A DNA stretch of 47,261 nucleotides from Chloroflexia bacterium. GTDB taxonomy: Bacteria; Chloroflexota; Chloroflexia; Thermomicrobiales; CFX8. The position numbers and the translations under genes were made by a program. Of the stretch, positions 17,437 through 25,368 are shown one piece after another (positions within the stretch are counted from its first letter, which is position 1; every line of letters starts with the position of its first letter). The notes beneath the pieces are model-generated. The model saw only the letters and a list, made by a program, of their open reading frames with translations, did not search any database and was not told the origin of the DNA. The DNA lies in NCBI GenBank assembly GCA_030431755.1, contig JAUIIK010000026.1:1-47261 (forward strand), written 5' to 3'.

Positions 17437-18432
17437 GTGACTGCACATTACCGGGCCGAGACTGTCGGTAGTTTTCTACGGCCTCAATATCTGATGGACG
17501 CACGTGAGCAGGGCGTCGAAGGTGCTGCGCTGCGAGCACTTGAGGATCGCGCCATTCTAGACGTGCTGCGCCTCCAGGAGGATGTTGGTTTGCCGGTGGT
17601 GACGAATGGAGAATTCAGGCGTGGCCATTGGCCGCAACTGATTGTCCAGATCGCGGATGGCGTCGAGCTCATTGATGGTTTCCCTGTACCCGTAGCACCG
17701 ATCCGACAAAAAGCGAGCGTCGTTGACACTGAGTTTCGGATTTTGGCTGACAACACCGATCTCCCGATCAAGATCACGTTGCCGCAGCCAAGCGCGCTCG
17801 GGATGCTCTGGAACGAGAAGGACTCAGGCGCCGCGTATGCAACGCGTGAAGCGTACATAGATGACGTCACGTCGTTGTTGAATACCGAAGCCAGGGCATT
17901 GGTGGCGGCAGGCGTCGCATATATCCAACTTGATGCCCCGCAGTTTACGGTCAATCCGCTCCATGAGCATCCGGCAATGCTCGAGGCGGACCGGCCTGTC
18001 TTCGATGGCGTGGGAGGTGCAACAACTGCCGTGCATCTCTGCCGGGGAAACACCCGTCGGTCGCAGGACGATCCAGCATCGCCATATGACCCGTATGCCG
18101 CTGATGTCTTTGGCGGCTTTCCAGTTGACCGACTGCTACTGGAGTATGACGACTATCAGGCCGGAGACTTCACGGCACTGCGGCATGTGCCGGAGGATGT
18201 CACAGTGGTGCTTGGATTGGTGACCACCAAATGGCCGGAGTTGGAAGATGAAGACGATTTGGTGCGACGAATCAACCAGGCTGCAGAGTACGTTCCACTC
18301 GACAGGTTGGCCCTCTCGCCGCAGTGTGGATTCTCGTCACGTTCGACGATCCAGAACGTAACACCAGAAGTCCAGCGTCGGAAGTTGGAACTGGTTGTCA
18401 GGGTTGCTGAGCGAGTCTGGGGGTCAGTCTAA
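17437..18432 (+). CDS. MetE-like (cobalamin-independent methionine synthase C-terminal family) protein
   Basis: This protein of about 331 residues matches the C-terminal catalytic half of MetE. It has AETVGSFLRP at the start, VVTNGEFRRGHWP, YIQLDAPQF, AVHLCRGN with His and Cys as zinc ligands, and LALSPQCGFSSR with the third ligand Cys. Stand-alone proteins of this length are often not true methionine synthases but use other thiol or methyl donors. I chose the GTG at 17437, 13 bases after the kinase stop and preceded by GGGTGG; the longer frame from 17383 overlaps that gene. It is the last gene of the kinase operon. Confidence 0.85.
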   Translation: MTAHYRAETVGSFLRPQYLMDAREQGVEGAALRALEDRAILDVLRLQEDVGLPVVTNGEFRRGHWPQLIVQIADGVELIDGFPVPVAPIRQKASVVDTEFRILADNTDLPIKITLPQPSALGMLWNEKDSGAAYATREAYIDDVTSLLNTEARALVAAGVAYIQLDAPQFTVNPLHEHPAMLEADRPVFDGVGGATTAVHLCRGNTRRSQDDPASPYDPYAADVFGGFPVDRLLLEYDDYQAGDFTALRHVPEDVTVVLGLVTTKWPELEDEDDLVRRINQAAEYVPLDRLALSPQCGFSSRSTIQNVTPEVQRRKLELVVRVAERVWGSV

Positions 18433-18451
18433 CGATTTCGGAGCTTAACGA

Positions 18452-18489
18452 AACGAGCCGCGTCGTGGCATTGAGTGACGCGGCTCGTT
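18452..18489. terminator. Strong hairpin between convergent genes, probable terminator
   Basis: AACGAGCCGCGTC (18452-18464) and GACGCGGCTCGTT (18477-18489) form a perfect 13-bp stem with a 12-base loop. On the - strand the stem is followed by TTTCGTT and lies ten bases after the last micro-gene. It can serve that array and perhaps also the + strand operon ending at 18432. Confidence 0.75.
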
Positions 18490-18498
18490 AGGGGGCGG

Positions 18499-18609
18499 TT
18501 AGGGCTGGCGGGCGCGGCGAATGCGGAGGGCGTGCTTCCGGGAACCGGCCCGCTGGCGGAGCCCCGCCCGGGGGTTCAGTAGCTCGATGGCGTACATCTG
18601 ATCGAGCAT
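18499..18609 (-). CDS. Micro-gene 5 of the array, 36-aa basic peptide
   Basis: The ATG at 18609 is preceded by GAAAGGAAAG and gives 36 residues beginning MLDQMYAIELLNPRAG and ending in a basic tail (HALRIRRARQP), with nine Arg/Lys. The MLD start is shared with micro-gene 4 and resembles MLE in micro-gene 1. The N-terminal third could form an amphipathic helix; the tail is highly positive. It is the last of the array, ten bases before a strong hairpin. Function is unknown. Confidence 0.68.
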   Translation of the reverse strand: MLDQMYAIELLNPRAGLRQRAGSRKHALRIRRARQP

Positions 18610-18654
18610 CGGGCTTTCCTTTCGCGGTGGTCGTCATTGTGCTGACCCCGGCGA

Positions 18655-18759
18655 CTAGCGCGTGTGCACGCGTGGACGGTGGCGTGTGCGCCGTGACGTG
18701 CGTAGCTGCTCCTGTCGCTGCTTGGCCATGACTTCCGCCAGGTAGAGTGAATCGAGCAT
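18655..18759 (-). CDS. Micro-gene 4 of the array, 34-aa basic peptide
   Basis: The ATG at 18759 has AAAGGAG eight bases upstream. The 34 residues start MLDSLYLAEVMAKQRQEQ and end with TRHRPRVHTR, with nine Arg/Lys. The start is like that of micro-gene 5 (MLD, then a hydrophobic/aromatic helix), with the same switch to an Arg-rich tail. A longer overlapping frame on this strand exists in another phase but lacks its own ribosome binding site. Function is unknown. Confidence 0.7.
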   Translation of the reverse strand: MLDSLYLAEVMAKQRQEQLRTSRRTRHRPRVHTR

Positions 18760-18885
18760 TGTGCTCGCTCCTTTCCATTGTTCTGCGGCGGGACCCCATG
18801 CCCCGCGTGCGGCGCAGAATCAATAAGTATATCGAATTTTGCCTCGTTTGCATAGTCAAATGGTCATATCGCGATAAGACGAACG
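18760..18885 (-). other. AT-rich spacer inside the micro-gene array
   Basis: This 126-bp gap between micro-genes 3 and 4 is AT-rich compared with its surroundings. On the - strand it carries TTGACT and, 22 bases later, TATACT, a poorly spaced promoter-like pair. It also has a hairpin with perfect arms TTCTGCG and CGCAGAA (around 18779-18819). It may hold a second weak promoter or a processing site that splits the array into genes 1-3 and 4-5. Confidence 0.35.
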
Positions 18886-19011
18886 TTAGCGTTCCTTGAT
18901 CCCCTGGCTAGCGGCGCCTCGGCGGCTGAGAAAGCGCGGGCGGGACTGGCCCGGGCGGCGCGTGTCAGTGTCGCGGGCGAGCAATGTGGCGAGATCTGGA
19001 TGCATCATCAT
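18886..19011 (-). CDS. Micro-gene 3 of the array, up to 41-aa basic peptide
   Basis: Three consecutive ATG codons (19011, 19008, 19005) follow AGGAAGG (19017-19023), so the product is 39-41 residues. After the initial Mets it reads MHPDLATLLARD, matching MHPDLAQLIAAD of micro-gene 2, then becomes Arg/Pro/Ser-rich (RRPGQSRPRFLSRRG). The shared N-terminus with its own ribosome binding site argues for a true gene and for duplication within the array. Function is unknown. Confidence 0.7.
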   Translation of the reverse strand: MMMHPDLATLLARDTDTRRPGQSRPRFLSRRGAASQGIKER

Positions 19012-19056
19012 GGGTTCCTTCCTGAGGGGCTGCGGTTTCCGGCGGAGACGCGGGAT

Positions 19057-19152
19057 CTAGCCGCGGCGCTTGCGAATGATCCGGGTCCGAGTACGGGCGC
19101 GTTCTTCACGGAGACGGTCGGCGGCGATCAGCTGTGCGAGGTCCGGGTGCAT
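19057..19152 (-). CDS. Micro-gene 2 of the array, 31-aa basic peptide
   Basis: The ATG at 19152 has AGGAAGG eight bases upstream. The 31 residues begin MHPDLAQLIAADRLREERAR and end IIRKRRG, with ten Arg/Lys. The N-terminus shares MHPDLA-x-L-x-A-x-D with micro-gene 3. A 96-residue frame that includes this one runs through micro-gene 1 in another phase, but it has no supporting start site and is less likely. Function is unknown. Confidence 0.72.
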   Translation of the reverse strand: MHPDLAQLIAADRLREERARTRTRIIRKRRG

Positions 19153-19196
19153 GTCAGGTTCCTTCCTGCTCAATCTATAGACGCGAGTGGCGGCTG

Positions 19197-19271
19197 TTAG
19201 GACGCGCGGCCGCGGCGGGCCGGGCGCTTCATCTTCGCGACGTAATCGCTGATGATTTGATACTCCAGCAT
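19197..19271 (-). CDS. Micro-gene 1 of the array, 24-aa basic peptide
   Basis: This is the promoter-proximal member. The ATG at 19271 has AGGAAGG seven bases upstream and encodes 24 residues, MLEYQIISDYVAKMK followed by the basic tail RPARRGRAS. It lies about 50 bases after the predicted transcription start of a near-consensus promoter. Like its neighbours it pairs a hydrophobic/acidic head with an Arg-rich tail. It could also act as a leader peptide for the others, but its shared design suggests a family member. Function is unknown. Confidence 0.7.
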   Translation of the reverse strand: MLEYQIISDYVAKMKRPARRGRAS

Positions 19272-19325
19272 CTCGAAACCTTCCTGTTAAGTGCGAGTCA
19301 GTCCGTGTTTGTGACTGATAACTAG

Positions 19326-19354
19326 ATAATACATGTCTAATTCTCATTTGTCAA
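19326..19354 (-). promoter_or_regulatory. Near-consensus sigma-70-type promoter for the micro-gene array
   Basis: On the - strand TTGACA (19354-19349) and TATTAT (19331-19326) are separated by exactly 17 bp, which is 11 of 12 consensus positions. The element lies in an AT-rich island (about 19285-19400) in otherwise GC-rich DNA and points into micro-gene 1. The rest of 19355-19556 holds no gene I can support. Confidence 0.8.
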
Positions 19355-19556
19355 GCTTCATTTTAGTATCTCTTAGCAATCGAATCGAATTTCTTGAAGA
19401 ATCGCGGTTTCTGGTGGCCTTTGGGGTGTTTCCGCGACCGCGTTGTCGGGCGGCGATGGACGAGCCCCCTGGCCTGGAGGTGGATACGGCCAGCGGCGAG
19501 TTGACGAGAGTGGTAGCCAGCAGGCTGGACGGTTTGGATCTATGCGCCAATGAAAA

Positions 19557-19582
19557 GAGCGGCTCCCGTATGAGAGCCGCTC
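19557..19582 (-). terminator. Intrinsic terminator after the sucB gene
   Basis: GAGCGGCTC (19557-19565) and GAGCCGCTC (19574-19582) form a perfect 9-bp stem. Read on the - strand it is followed by TTTT, and it lies 28 bases after the sucB stop. Confidence 0.8.
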
Positions 19583-19609
19583 GGTGTTCGCGTGGTTTGG
19601 AGTCTGGCG

Positions 19610-20860
19610 TTAGCCCTCGAGGAGCATCGTCTCCGGGTCTTCGAGGAGCTCCTTGACGCGCACGAGGAACTGCACGGCCCCCTGGCCGTCAACGACCCGG
19701 TGGTCATAGGAGAGGGCAATGTACATCATCGGCCGGACGACGACCGCGCCATCAACAACCATCGGCCGCTCCTCGATCTTGTGCATGCCGAGGATGCCGA
19801 CCTGGGGCGTGTTGAGGATCGGCGTCGACAGGAGCGAGCCGTAGACGCCGCCGTTGGTGATCGTGAAGGTGCCGCCCATCAGCTCGGAGATGTCGAGGGT
19901 GCGGTCGCGGACCTTGCCGGCCAGCTCGCGAATCTCGCTCTCGATCTCCGCGAAGCTCTTGCGGTCGGCGTCCCGGACGACCGGGACGACGAGCCCCTCT
20001 TCCGCGCCGACGGCGATGCCGATGTCGTAGTAGCTCTTCAGGATCAATTCGTCGCCGTCGAGCTCGGCGTTGACCTCGGGGTGGGACTTCAAGCCGCCGA
20101 CAACGGCCTTCGTGAAGAAGGACATATAGCCGAGCCGGACGCCGTGCCGATCCTCGAAGCTATCGCGCCGGCGCGCCCGGATGTCCATTACTGCGGTCAT
20201 GTCGACCTCGTTGAAGGTTGTGAGCATCGCCGCCGTCTGCTGGGCTTCGACAAGCCGGCGGGCGATGGTCTGGCGGCGGCGGGAGAGCCGGACGCGCTCC
20301 TCGCGGTCGTCGCCACGGCCGTTCGGGCCGATCTCGGCCGGCGCGACGGGCGTCGCTGGCGCTTGCGCTGCCTGAGTCGCGGCTGCTGGTTGCGCGGTCG
20401 GTGGCTGGTATTGCAGGACGTCCTGCGGCAGCACGCGGCCGCCGGGGCCGGTCCCGCTGACGCTGCTCAGGTCGATTGAGCGTTCGACGGCCAGCCGGCG
20501 CGCTTCCGGCCCGGCACGGTGGCGGCCGGCCGCGACCGGTTCCGGCTCTGCTTCGGCAGCCTCGACTTCCGGTTCCTCAGCGGCTTCCACAGTTTCTTCC
20601 CCAGCCGGAGCCTCGGCGGTCGCGCCTTCGAGGATCATTCCAAGCAGTTCACCGACCTCGACGTTGTCGCCCTCTTCGCGGCTGATGGATTCGAGGACGC
20701 CGGCCTGCTCGGCCGGGATCTCGACGTTGACCTTATCGGTCTCCAATTCGACGACCGGTTCGTTGCGGTCGACCGCCTCGCCCGGCTTCTTGAGCCACTG
20801 GACAATGGTCGCATCGACGATCGATTCGCCGAGCGACGGCACCCTGATTTCTATCGACAT
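19610..20860 (-). CDS. sucB: Dihydrolipoyllysine succinyltransferase, E2 of 2-oxoglutarate dehydrogenase
   Basis: This 416-residue E2 enzyme has an N-terminal lipoyl domain with Lys43 in [11 protein letters not shown], an Ala/Glu/Pro linker, and a peripheral-subunit-binding domain at ~117-151 ([20 protein letters not shown]). The C-terminal acyltransferase domain carries the catalytic DHRVVDG at ~386-392. It transfers the succinyl group from lipoamide to CoA in the TCA cycle. The upstream E1 gene points to 2-oxoglutarate rather than pyruvate as substrate. The E3 subunit gene is not in this window. A good terminator follows. Confidence 0.95.
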   Translation of the reverse strand: MSIEIRVPSLGESIVDATIVQWLKKPGEAVDRNEPVVELETDKVNVEIPAEQAGVLESISREEGDNVEVGELLGMILEGATAEAPAGEETVEAAEEPEVEAAEAEPEPVAAGRHRAGPEARRLAVERSIDLSSVSGTGPGGRVLPQDVLQYQPPTAQPAAATQAAQAPATPVAPAEIGPNGRGDDREERVRLSRRRQTIARRLVEAQQTAAMLTTFNEVDMTAVMDIRARRRDSFEDRHGVRLGYMSFFTKAVVGGLKSHPEVNAELDGDELILKSYYDIGIAVGAEEGLVVPVVRDADRKSFAEIESEIRELAGKVRDRTLDISELMGGTFTITNGGVYGSLLSTPILNTPQVGILGMHKIEERPMVVDGAVVVRPMMYIALSYDHRVVDGQGAVQFLVRVKELLEDPETMLLEG

Positions 20861-20983
20861 CCGCTACTCCACCCTTTGCGGGGGACGAGGCAAGAAGTAA
20901 GCGGGAAGAGAGAAACAGCCAGTCTCGCGTTGTGCGGCTGCTCCCCTGTTCCCTGTTGCCTCTTCCCTGTTCCCTGTTTCTCA
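20861..20983. repeat. Short tandem repeat of TTCCCTGT between sucA and sucB
   Basis: The 123-bp spacer contains four spaced copies of the unit CCCTGTT (20944-20978: two copies, a GCCTC break, two more). It separates two genes that are usually packed closely. It may be a small mobile or slippage repeat; no hairpin or promoter is obvious. Confidence 0.45.
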
Positions 20984-23767
20984 CTAATCATCGGCTGCGG
21001 CTTCTTCGAGCTGTCTCGCTACGGCGAAAGTTTGCGTGACAATCCGCGCCTGTTCTTCGCTATGGTCGTCGACTGAGCCTTCGGCGGGGCTGGCTTCGGC
21101 GGCGCGGCCGTTGTAGGCAACCGGGAGCCGGCCATCCAGCAGCTCGCGCAGGCGTGGCTCGATGTAGCTCCATGCGCCCATGTTCTGAGGCTCTTCCTGG
21201 ACCCAGACAAGCTCGGTTGCATTGGGATACTGCGTGATGATCTCGCGTAGCTCGTTGGCCGGGAAGGGATAGAGCTCTTCAACGCGAATGATCGCGACCT
21301 CAGCGCCGTTCTCCTGCTCCTCGGCGGTTAGATCGACGTAGACCTTGCCGGAGCAGAGCGCCAACCGTCGAACCTCGCCGCGCCGGTTGGCGGCGTTTGC
21401 GTCGTCGATGACCGGTAGGAAGCCACCGCTGGCGAGATCGACCAGGCTGGAGCCGGCACGCGGATGGCGCAACAGGCTCTTCGGCGTCATGACGATCATC
21501 GGCCGTGGGGCGCTGCCGGCCAGCTTGGCTTGCCGGCGCAGGGCATGGAAGTACTGGGCGGAGGTCGTCATGTTCAAGACGCGGATGTTGTTGTTGGCGG
21601 CGAGCTGGAGGAAGCGTTCGAGCCGGGCGCTCGAGTGTTCCGGTCCCTGGCCCTCGTAACCGTGCGGGAGCAGCAGGGTCAACGCGGCTGTCTGCTCCCA
21701 CTTCGAGTTGCCGGAGGAGAGGAACTGGTCGATGATGACCTGCGCGCCGTTGGCGAAATCGCCGAACTGCGCCTCCCAGAGCACCATCGTCTCCGGCGCG
21801 GTGATGCTGTAGCCGTATTCGAAGCCGAGTACCCCGGCCTCTGAGAGCGGGCTGTTGTAGACGCCCATCGAGGCCTTCGCCTGTGGCAGCTGCTGGAGCA
21901 ACGAGAGCGCCGCGCCGGTATCTGGGTCATGGAGCACCAGATGGCGCTGACCGAAGGTGCCGCGCTGTGAATCCTGGCCCGAGAGCCGGATTGGCGTGCC
22001 TTCCGCCAGCAACGTCGCGAAGGCGAGCATCTCGGCGTGGGCCCAGTCGATCGCGCCGTCATTCTCCAGCGCCGAGCGGCGGCGTTCGAGTTGGCGCTGC
22101 AAGCGCCGGTGAATCGAGAAATCCTCCGGGAAGCTATGGAGCGCGTCGTTCAGCTCGCTGAGCAGCTCGGCGCTGACCTCGGTGTCAACCGTCGGTTGGC
22201 TGTAGCTGGCGGCTGCTTCCTCATCGTGCTGGCCGTTGGCCGACGCGCGTAGATCATCGCGCAGCACCTGGAGCGCGTCGATGCTCTCGGTGAGCAGGCG
22301 TTCGCCCTCGCCATTGTCCACAATGCCTTCGGCGGACAGTTTCTCGGACCACAGCGCGCGGGCCGTCGGGTGCGCGCTGACCTTGTCGTACATCTGCGGC
22401 TGAGTCAGGGTCGGGTCGTCGCCTTCATTATGGCCCCAGCGCCGGTAGCCGACGAGGTCGATCAGGAAATCTGAATGGAAGCGGGCGCGATAGTCCATTG
22501 CCATCCGCATGACGGCCATGCACGCGGCGGGGTCGTCGGCGTTGACATGGACGATTGGAACCTCGAAGCCCTTGGCGAGATCGCTCGCGTAGAGCGTCGA
22601 GCGGGAGTCGTCCGGGTCGGTCGTGTAGCCGATCTGGTTGTTGGTGATGATGTGGATCGTGCCGCCGGTGGTGTAGCCGCCGAGGCGGGCCAGGTTGAGG
22701 GTCTCGGCGACGACTCCCTGGCCGGGGAAGGCCGCGTCGCCGTGGAGCAGGATCGGCAGTGCTCCATCCAGGTTCTGGCCGGGCGCGCCGGGGTGGTCGC
22801 GCTCATCTTGAAATGCGCGCGCCATGCCCTCGACGACCGGGTTCACCCACTCCAGATGGCTCGGGTTGGGCGCCAGGATAACCGGAATCGGGCTGCGGCC
22901 ATCCGCGCCCGGCAGCTCCCAGCCCATGTGGTATTTCACGTCGCCGCTGTAGTGCGTCGACGCGCCATTCGCGCCGCCATGTTGCTGCGGCAGATGCTCG
23001 AACTCGGAGAGAATCAGCTCGTAGGGCTTGCCAAGGACGTGGGTTAGGACGTTGAGCCGCCCGCGGTGAGCCATGCCGATAACGGCGTAACCGATGCCAT
23101 GCTCCGCCGCCAGCCGGATGGCCTCGTCGAGCATCGGTACGACGGTGTCGTTGCCTTCGACTGAGAAGCGTTTCTGGCCGAGGTAGGTCTGGTGTAGGAA
23201 GGCTTCGAAGGCTTCGACCTCGGTCAGCCGCTTGAGTAGCTTCTGCTTCTCCTCGCTGGTCAGGGCCCGTTCGTAGCGCACGCTTTCGGCAGCTTCACGC
23301 AGCCAGTAGCGTTCGGTGCGGTCCTGGATATGCAGGAACTCGAAGGCCGTCGAACCGCTGTAGACGTCACGGAGGTGGTCAATTGCTTCGAGGGCGTTGG
23401 AGAAGTGTTTGTCGCTCCAGACGGCGACGGCGTCGGGCGGGAGCTCGGCGAGATCGCGGTCGGTGATCTTGTAGGTGCGCGGGTCGAGCTCGTGGGGCGC
23501 CTCGGCCGGTGGCGTGCCGATGGGGCTCAGGTTGGCGACGAGGTGGCCGTGCCGCCGGATGGCGTTGGCGTAGTTGACGGCTGCGACGACAAGGGCCGGG
23601 TCCGGCCCTTCACCGTAGTGTTCGGCGCTACGTGTCGCCGGCGGCCGCCAGGTTGCGAAGAACTCCCTGGTCCTGTCGTCGAACGCATCGGGATCTTCCT
23701 GAAACGCATCAAACAGTTCCAGAATGTACCCGGCGTTGGGTCCGTAGAACAGTGTCTTCTCAGCCAT
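20984..23767 (-). CDS. sucA: 2-oxoglutarate dehydrogenase E1 component
   Basis: This 927-residue protein is close to the usual E1o length. It begins with the OGDH N-terminal motif NAGYILELFDAFQEDPDAFD. The thiamine-diphosphate-binding region includes MAHRGRLNVL, HGDAAFPGQGVVAETLNLAR and TIHIITNNQIGYTT. It ends with the transketolase-like C-terminal domain (LVWVQEEPQNMGAWSYIEPR). With SucB it decarboxylates 2-oxoglutarate to succinyl-CoA. The short N-terminal segment lacks the fused E2-like domain of actinobacterial KGD. It is the first gene of the pair; its promoter should be in 23768-24142. Confidence 0.96.
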   Translation of the reverse strand: MAEKTLFYGPNAGYILELFDAFQEDPDAFDDRTREFFATWRPPATRSAEHYGEGPDPALVVAAVNYANAIRRHGHLVANLSPIGTPPAEAPHELDPRTYKITDRDLAELPPDAVAVWSDKHFSNALEAIDHLRDVYSGSTAFEFLHIQDRTERYWLREAAESVRYERALTSEEKQKLLKRLTEVEAFEAFLHQTYLGQKRFSVEGNDTVVPMLDEAIRLAAEHGIGYAVIGMAHRGRLNVLTHVLGKPYELILSEFEHLPQQHGGANGASTHYSGDVKYHMGWELPGADGRSPIPVILAPNPSHLEWVNPVVEGMARAFQDERDHPGAPGQNLDGALPILLHGDAAFPGQGVVAETLNLARLGGYTTGGTIHIITNNQIGYTTDPDDSRSTLYASDLAKGFEVPIVHVNADDPAACMAVMRMAMDYRARFHSDFLIDLVGYRRWGHNEGDDPTLTQPQMYDKVSAHPTARALWSEKLSAEGIVDNGEGERLLTESIDALQVLRDDLRASANGQHDEEAAASYSQPTVDTEVSAELLSELNDALHSFPEDFSIHRRLQRQLERRRSALENDGAIDWAHAEMLAFATLLAEGTPIRLSGQDSQRGTFGQRHLVLHDPDTGAALSLLQQLPQAKASMGVYNSPLSEAGVLGFEYGYSITAPETMVLWEAQFGDFANGAQVIIDQFLSSGNSKWEQTAALTLLLPHGYEGQGPEHSSARLERFLQLAANNNIRVLNMTTSAQYFHALRRQAKLAGSAPRPMIVMTPKSLLRHPRAGSSLVDLASGGFLPVIDDANAANRRGEVRRLALCSGKVYVDLTAEEQENGAEVAIIRVEELYPFPANELREIITQYPNATELVWVQEEPQNMGAWSYIEPRLRELLDGRLPVAYNGRAAEASPAEGSVDDHSEEQARIVTQTFAVARQLEEAAADD

Positions 23768-24142
23768 CTCCCGCCACCCGTCTTGCTAGGGTCTGTCCGG
23801 ACGATCATCCATTGCCGGCGAGCAACCGCAATGCGCCCTGTCAGCGCGAAAATAGCACGATTCGAGCGTCGAATTCCCAGAGGTTGCTCGCTCACGTTAT
23901 TGTACAGTCACGCGCAGCGATCATTCACTACCCGGCGCAGTTGCCACTTCGCTGATCTCCTGGCGATCTCAATGCCGCGTCGAGTGGGCTGCGCGGACGC
24001 GCCCGACAAAAAGCGGGTAGTCCGGGATGCTCTTCTTGATTTCCGCGTAAATTCGGCGAAATGCCTGCTAGACTGATGAATTGTTGCTACAGAGTGGTGG
24101 CAACTGGTCGACGACGATATGCAGGCGTTGCAAGGAGCACCT
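23768..24142. other. Divergent intergenic region between sucA and an XRE regulator
   Basis: No gene is supported in this 375-bp gap. An imperfect inverted repeat, GTTGCTAC (24083-24090) with GTGGCAAC (24097-24104), 7 of 8 positions pairing, lies just upstream of the XRE gene and could be its operator. I see no consensus promoter I would commit to. Confidence 0.4.
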
Positions 24143-24373
24143 GTGTCTCATGAATCCCGAGGGTCCGATTTTGACATCGGGCCGACAATTCGGGCGCTTC
24201 GTCTCGAGCGGGGGATGACGCTCGACCAACTCGCGGCCGCGGCAGGCATTTCGGCAAGCCATTTGTCGCGGCTCGAACGAGGGCAGGCGGAACCGTCTTT
24301 CACGGTCGCCGCCGCGCTCGCGGAATCGATAGGCGTAAGCCTGAGCGAATTGGTTGAACAGGCGACGAACTAG
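24143..24373 (+). CDS. Small XRE-family (HTH_3) transcriptional regulator
   Basis: This 76-residue protein is almost only a Cro/C1-type helix-turn-helix: IGPTIRALRLERGMTLDQLA, then AGISASHLSRLERGQAEPSF and a closing helix ALAESIGVSLSELVEQ. I chose the GTG at 24143 because AAGGAG (24132-24137) is five bases upstream; the longer frame from 24119 lacks this. It is a DNA-binding regulator without a sensor domain and could be an autoregulator. An imperfect inverted repeat lies at 24083-24104. It is convergent with the GNAT gene. Confidence 0.88.
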   Translation: MSHESRGSDFDIGPTIRALRLERGMTLDQLAAAAGISASHLSRLERGQAEPSFTVAAALAESIGVSLSELVEQATN

Positions 24374-24435
24374 GTCGCCGGCGAAAGCGTTTGAATAGCA
24401 GTTCCCAGTCTGCAGTGTATGCGTCTGGGGGCTAA

Positions 24436-25245
24436 TCAACATTCTCTAAGACGCCGAGCGTAGATGGTGCGTCGGTAGACCGGCATGAAGCCACGTCGAC
24501 CGAAGTTGCGTGGCGACGCGCTGCCGATCACAGATTGTGCTGTCGCGATATCGCAGCCGGCCGTGCGGCCGTCCTGCAGTCTGCGGTTGATCAGCGCGGT
24601 CTGCGCGCCGCGTCGTCTGGCGCTGGGCCGAGTCGCGGCGATGAAGCAATCGGCGACGTTGTCGGCGATGAAGAGCGCCGCCGCCGCGCCGGGCTCGCCA
24701 TCGACGTAGGCGATGTAGTGCAGCCAGCCGGGCTTACCGATCACGGAGGCAAAGATCGGGCCGAGCCCGGCGTCCGCGGCTGCCCCAAAACCCTCATTTA
24801 GAATGCTCGCGAAGTCCGCGGCGTCATCATCGGAGATCTGTTCGACCCGAATGCCCGGCGCGGTGGGCTCCGGCGTGAATGTATCGAGCGGCATCCAGTC
24901 GATCTGCTCCTCGGAGTCGGGCTCGAAGCCCTGGGCAACGATCCAATCATGGCCGTAAGCCGGATCGAGGTCGGGATGGTCGTCGAGGCCAACGACCGCG
25001 ACCCCGGTCTGGCGCAGGCGCTCGAGTATCCGCGCAAGCGTGGCGTCCGGGTCCGGCGCAGCGTCGATTGCCGAGATTGCGGTGAACGCCGCGTCCGCAT
25101 AGCTCCCAAGCCAGGCCACGCTGACGCCATCCTCGACGAAGTGCCCGGCGTTGAGCTCCGGCGGGGCGTGTTCGTAGAGGGAAACGAACGATTTCTCCTC
25201 GACCTGATCGACACGTTCCATAACCGCCCGTTGCTGCGGGGTCAT
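24436..25245 (-). CDS. GNAT-family N-acetyltransferase
   Basis: This 269-residue protein has its GNAT domain in the C-terminal half. GWLHYIAYVDGEPGAAAALF forms the central strands, TRPSARRRGAQTALINRRL is the acetyl-CoA pyrophosphate-binding R/Q-x-x-G-x-G/A region, and SPRNFGRRGFMPVYRRT is the closing motif. The N-terminal ~110 residues are a second, more diverged domain, possibly a degenerate GNAT repeat. It would acetylate an amine with acetyl-CoA; the substrate is unknown. The gene is convergent with the XRE regulator and divergent from the unknown gene at 25369. Confidence 0.85.
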   Translation of the reverse strand: MTPQQRAVMERVDQVEEKSFVSLYEHAPPELNAGHFVEDGVSVAWLGSYADAAFTAISAIDAAPDPDATLARILERLRQTGVAVVGLDDHPDLDPAYGHDWIVAQGFEPDSEEQIDWMPLDTFTPEPTAPGIRVEQISDDDAADFASILNEGFGAAADAGLGPIFASVIGKPGWLHYIAYVDGEPGAAAALFIADNVADCFIAATRPSARRRGAQTALINRRLQDGRTAGCDIATAQSVIGSASPRNFGRRGFMPVYRRTIYARRLREC

Positions 25246-25368
25246 GCTCCTGCCTCCATCCCTTATCTGTCTGTCCTATTATCGTTCAGGAATCAGGCGC
25301 GTGAGGCGGTACGCGGACGAAGTTTGGGTGAGCGTGGTGAATCTGCGAGCGACCGGGAGCAGCGGCGG

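Noticed and set aside
19057-19347. 96-codon - strand frame that includes micro-gene 2
   Set aside because: Its first two thirds run through micro-gene 1 in another phase. The internal ATG with AGGAAGG and the shared MHPDLA start favour the 31-residue product.
19333-19656. 107-codon + strand frame over the micro-gene promoter
   Set aside because: It overlaps the promoter, the sucB terminator and the end of sucB, with no ribosome binding site.
19592-20479. 295-codon open frame on the + strand
   Set aside because: Antisense of sucB, whose lipoyl and catalytic motifs are clear.
24949-25368. N-terminal extension of the unknown gene at 25369
   Set aside because: The extension is the antisense of the GNAT gene and Arg-rich; the ATG at 25369 is a better start.
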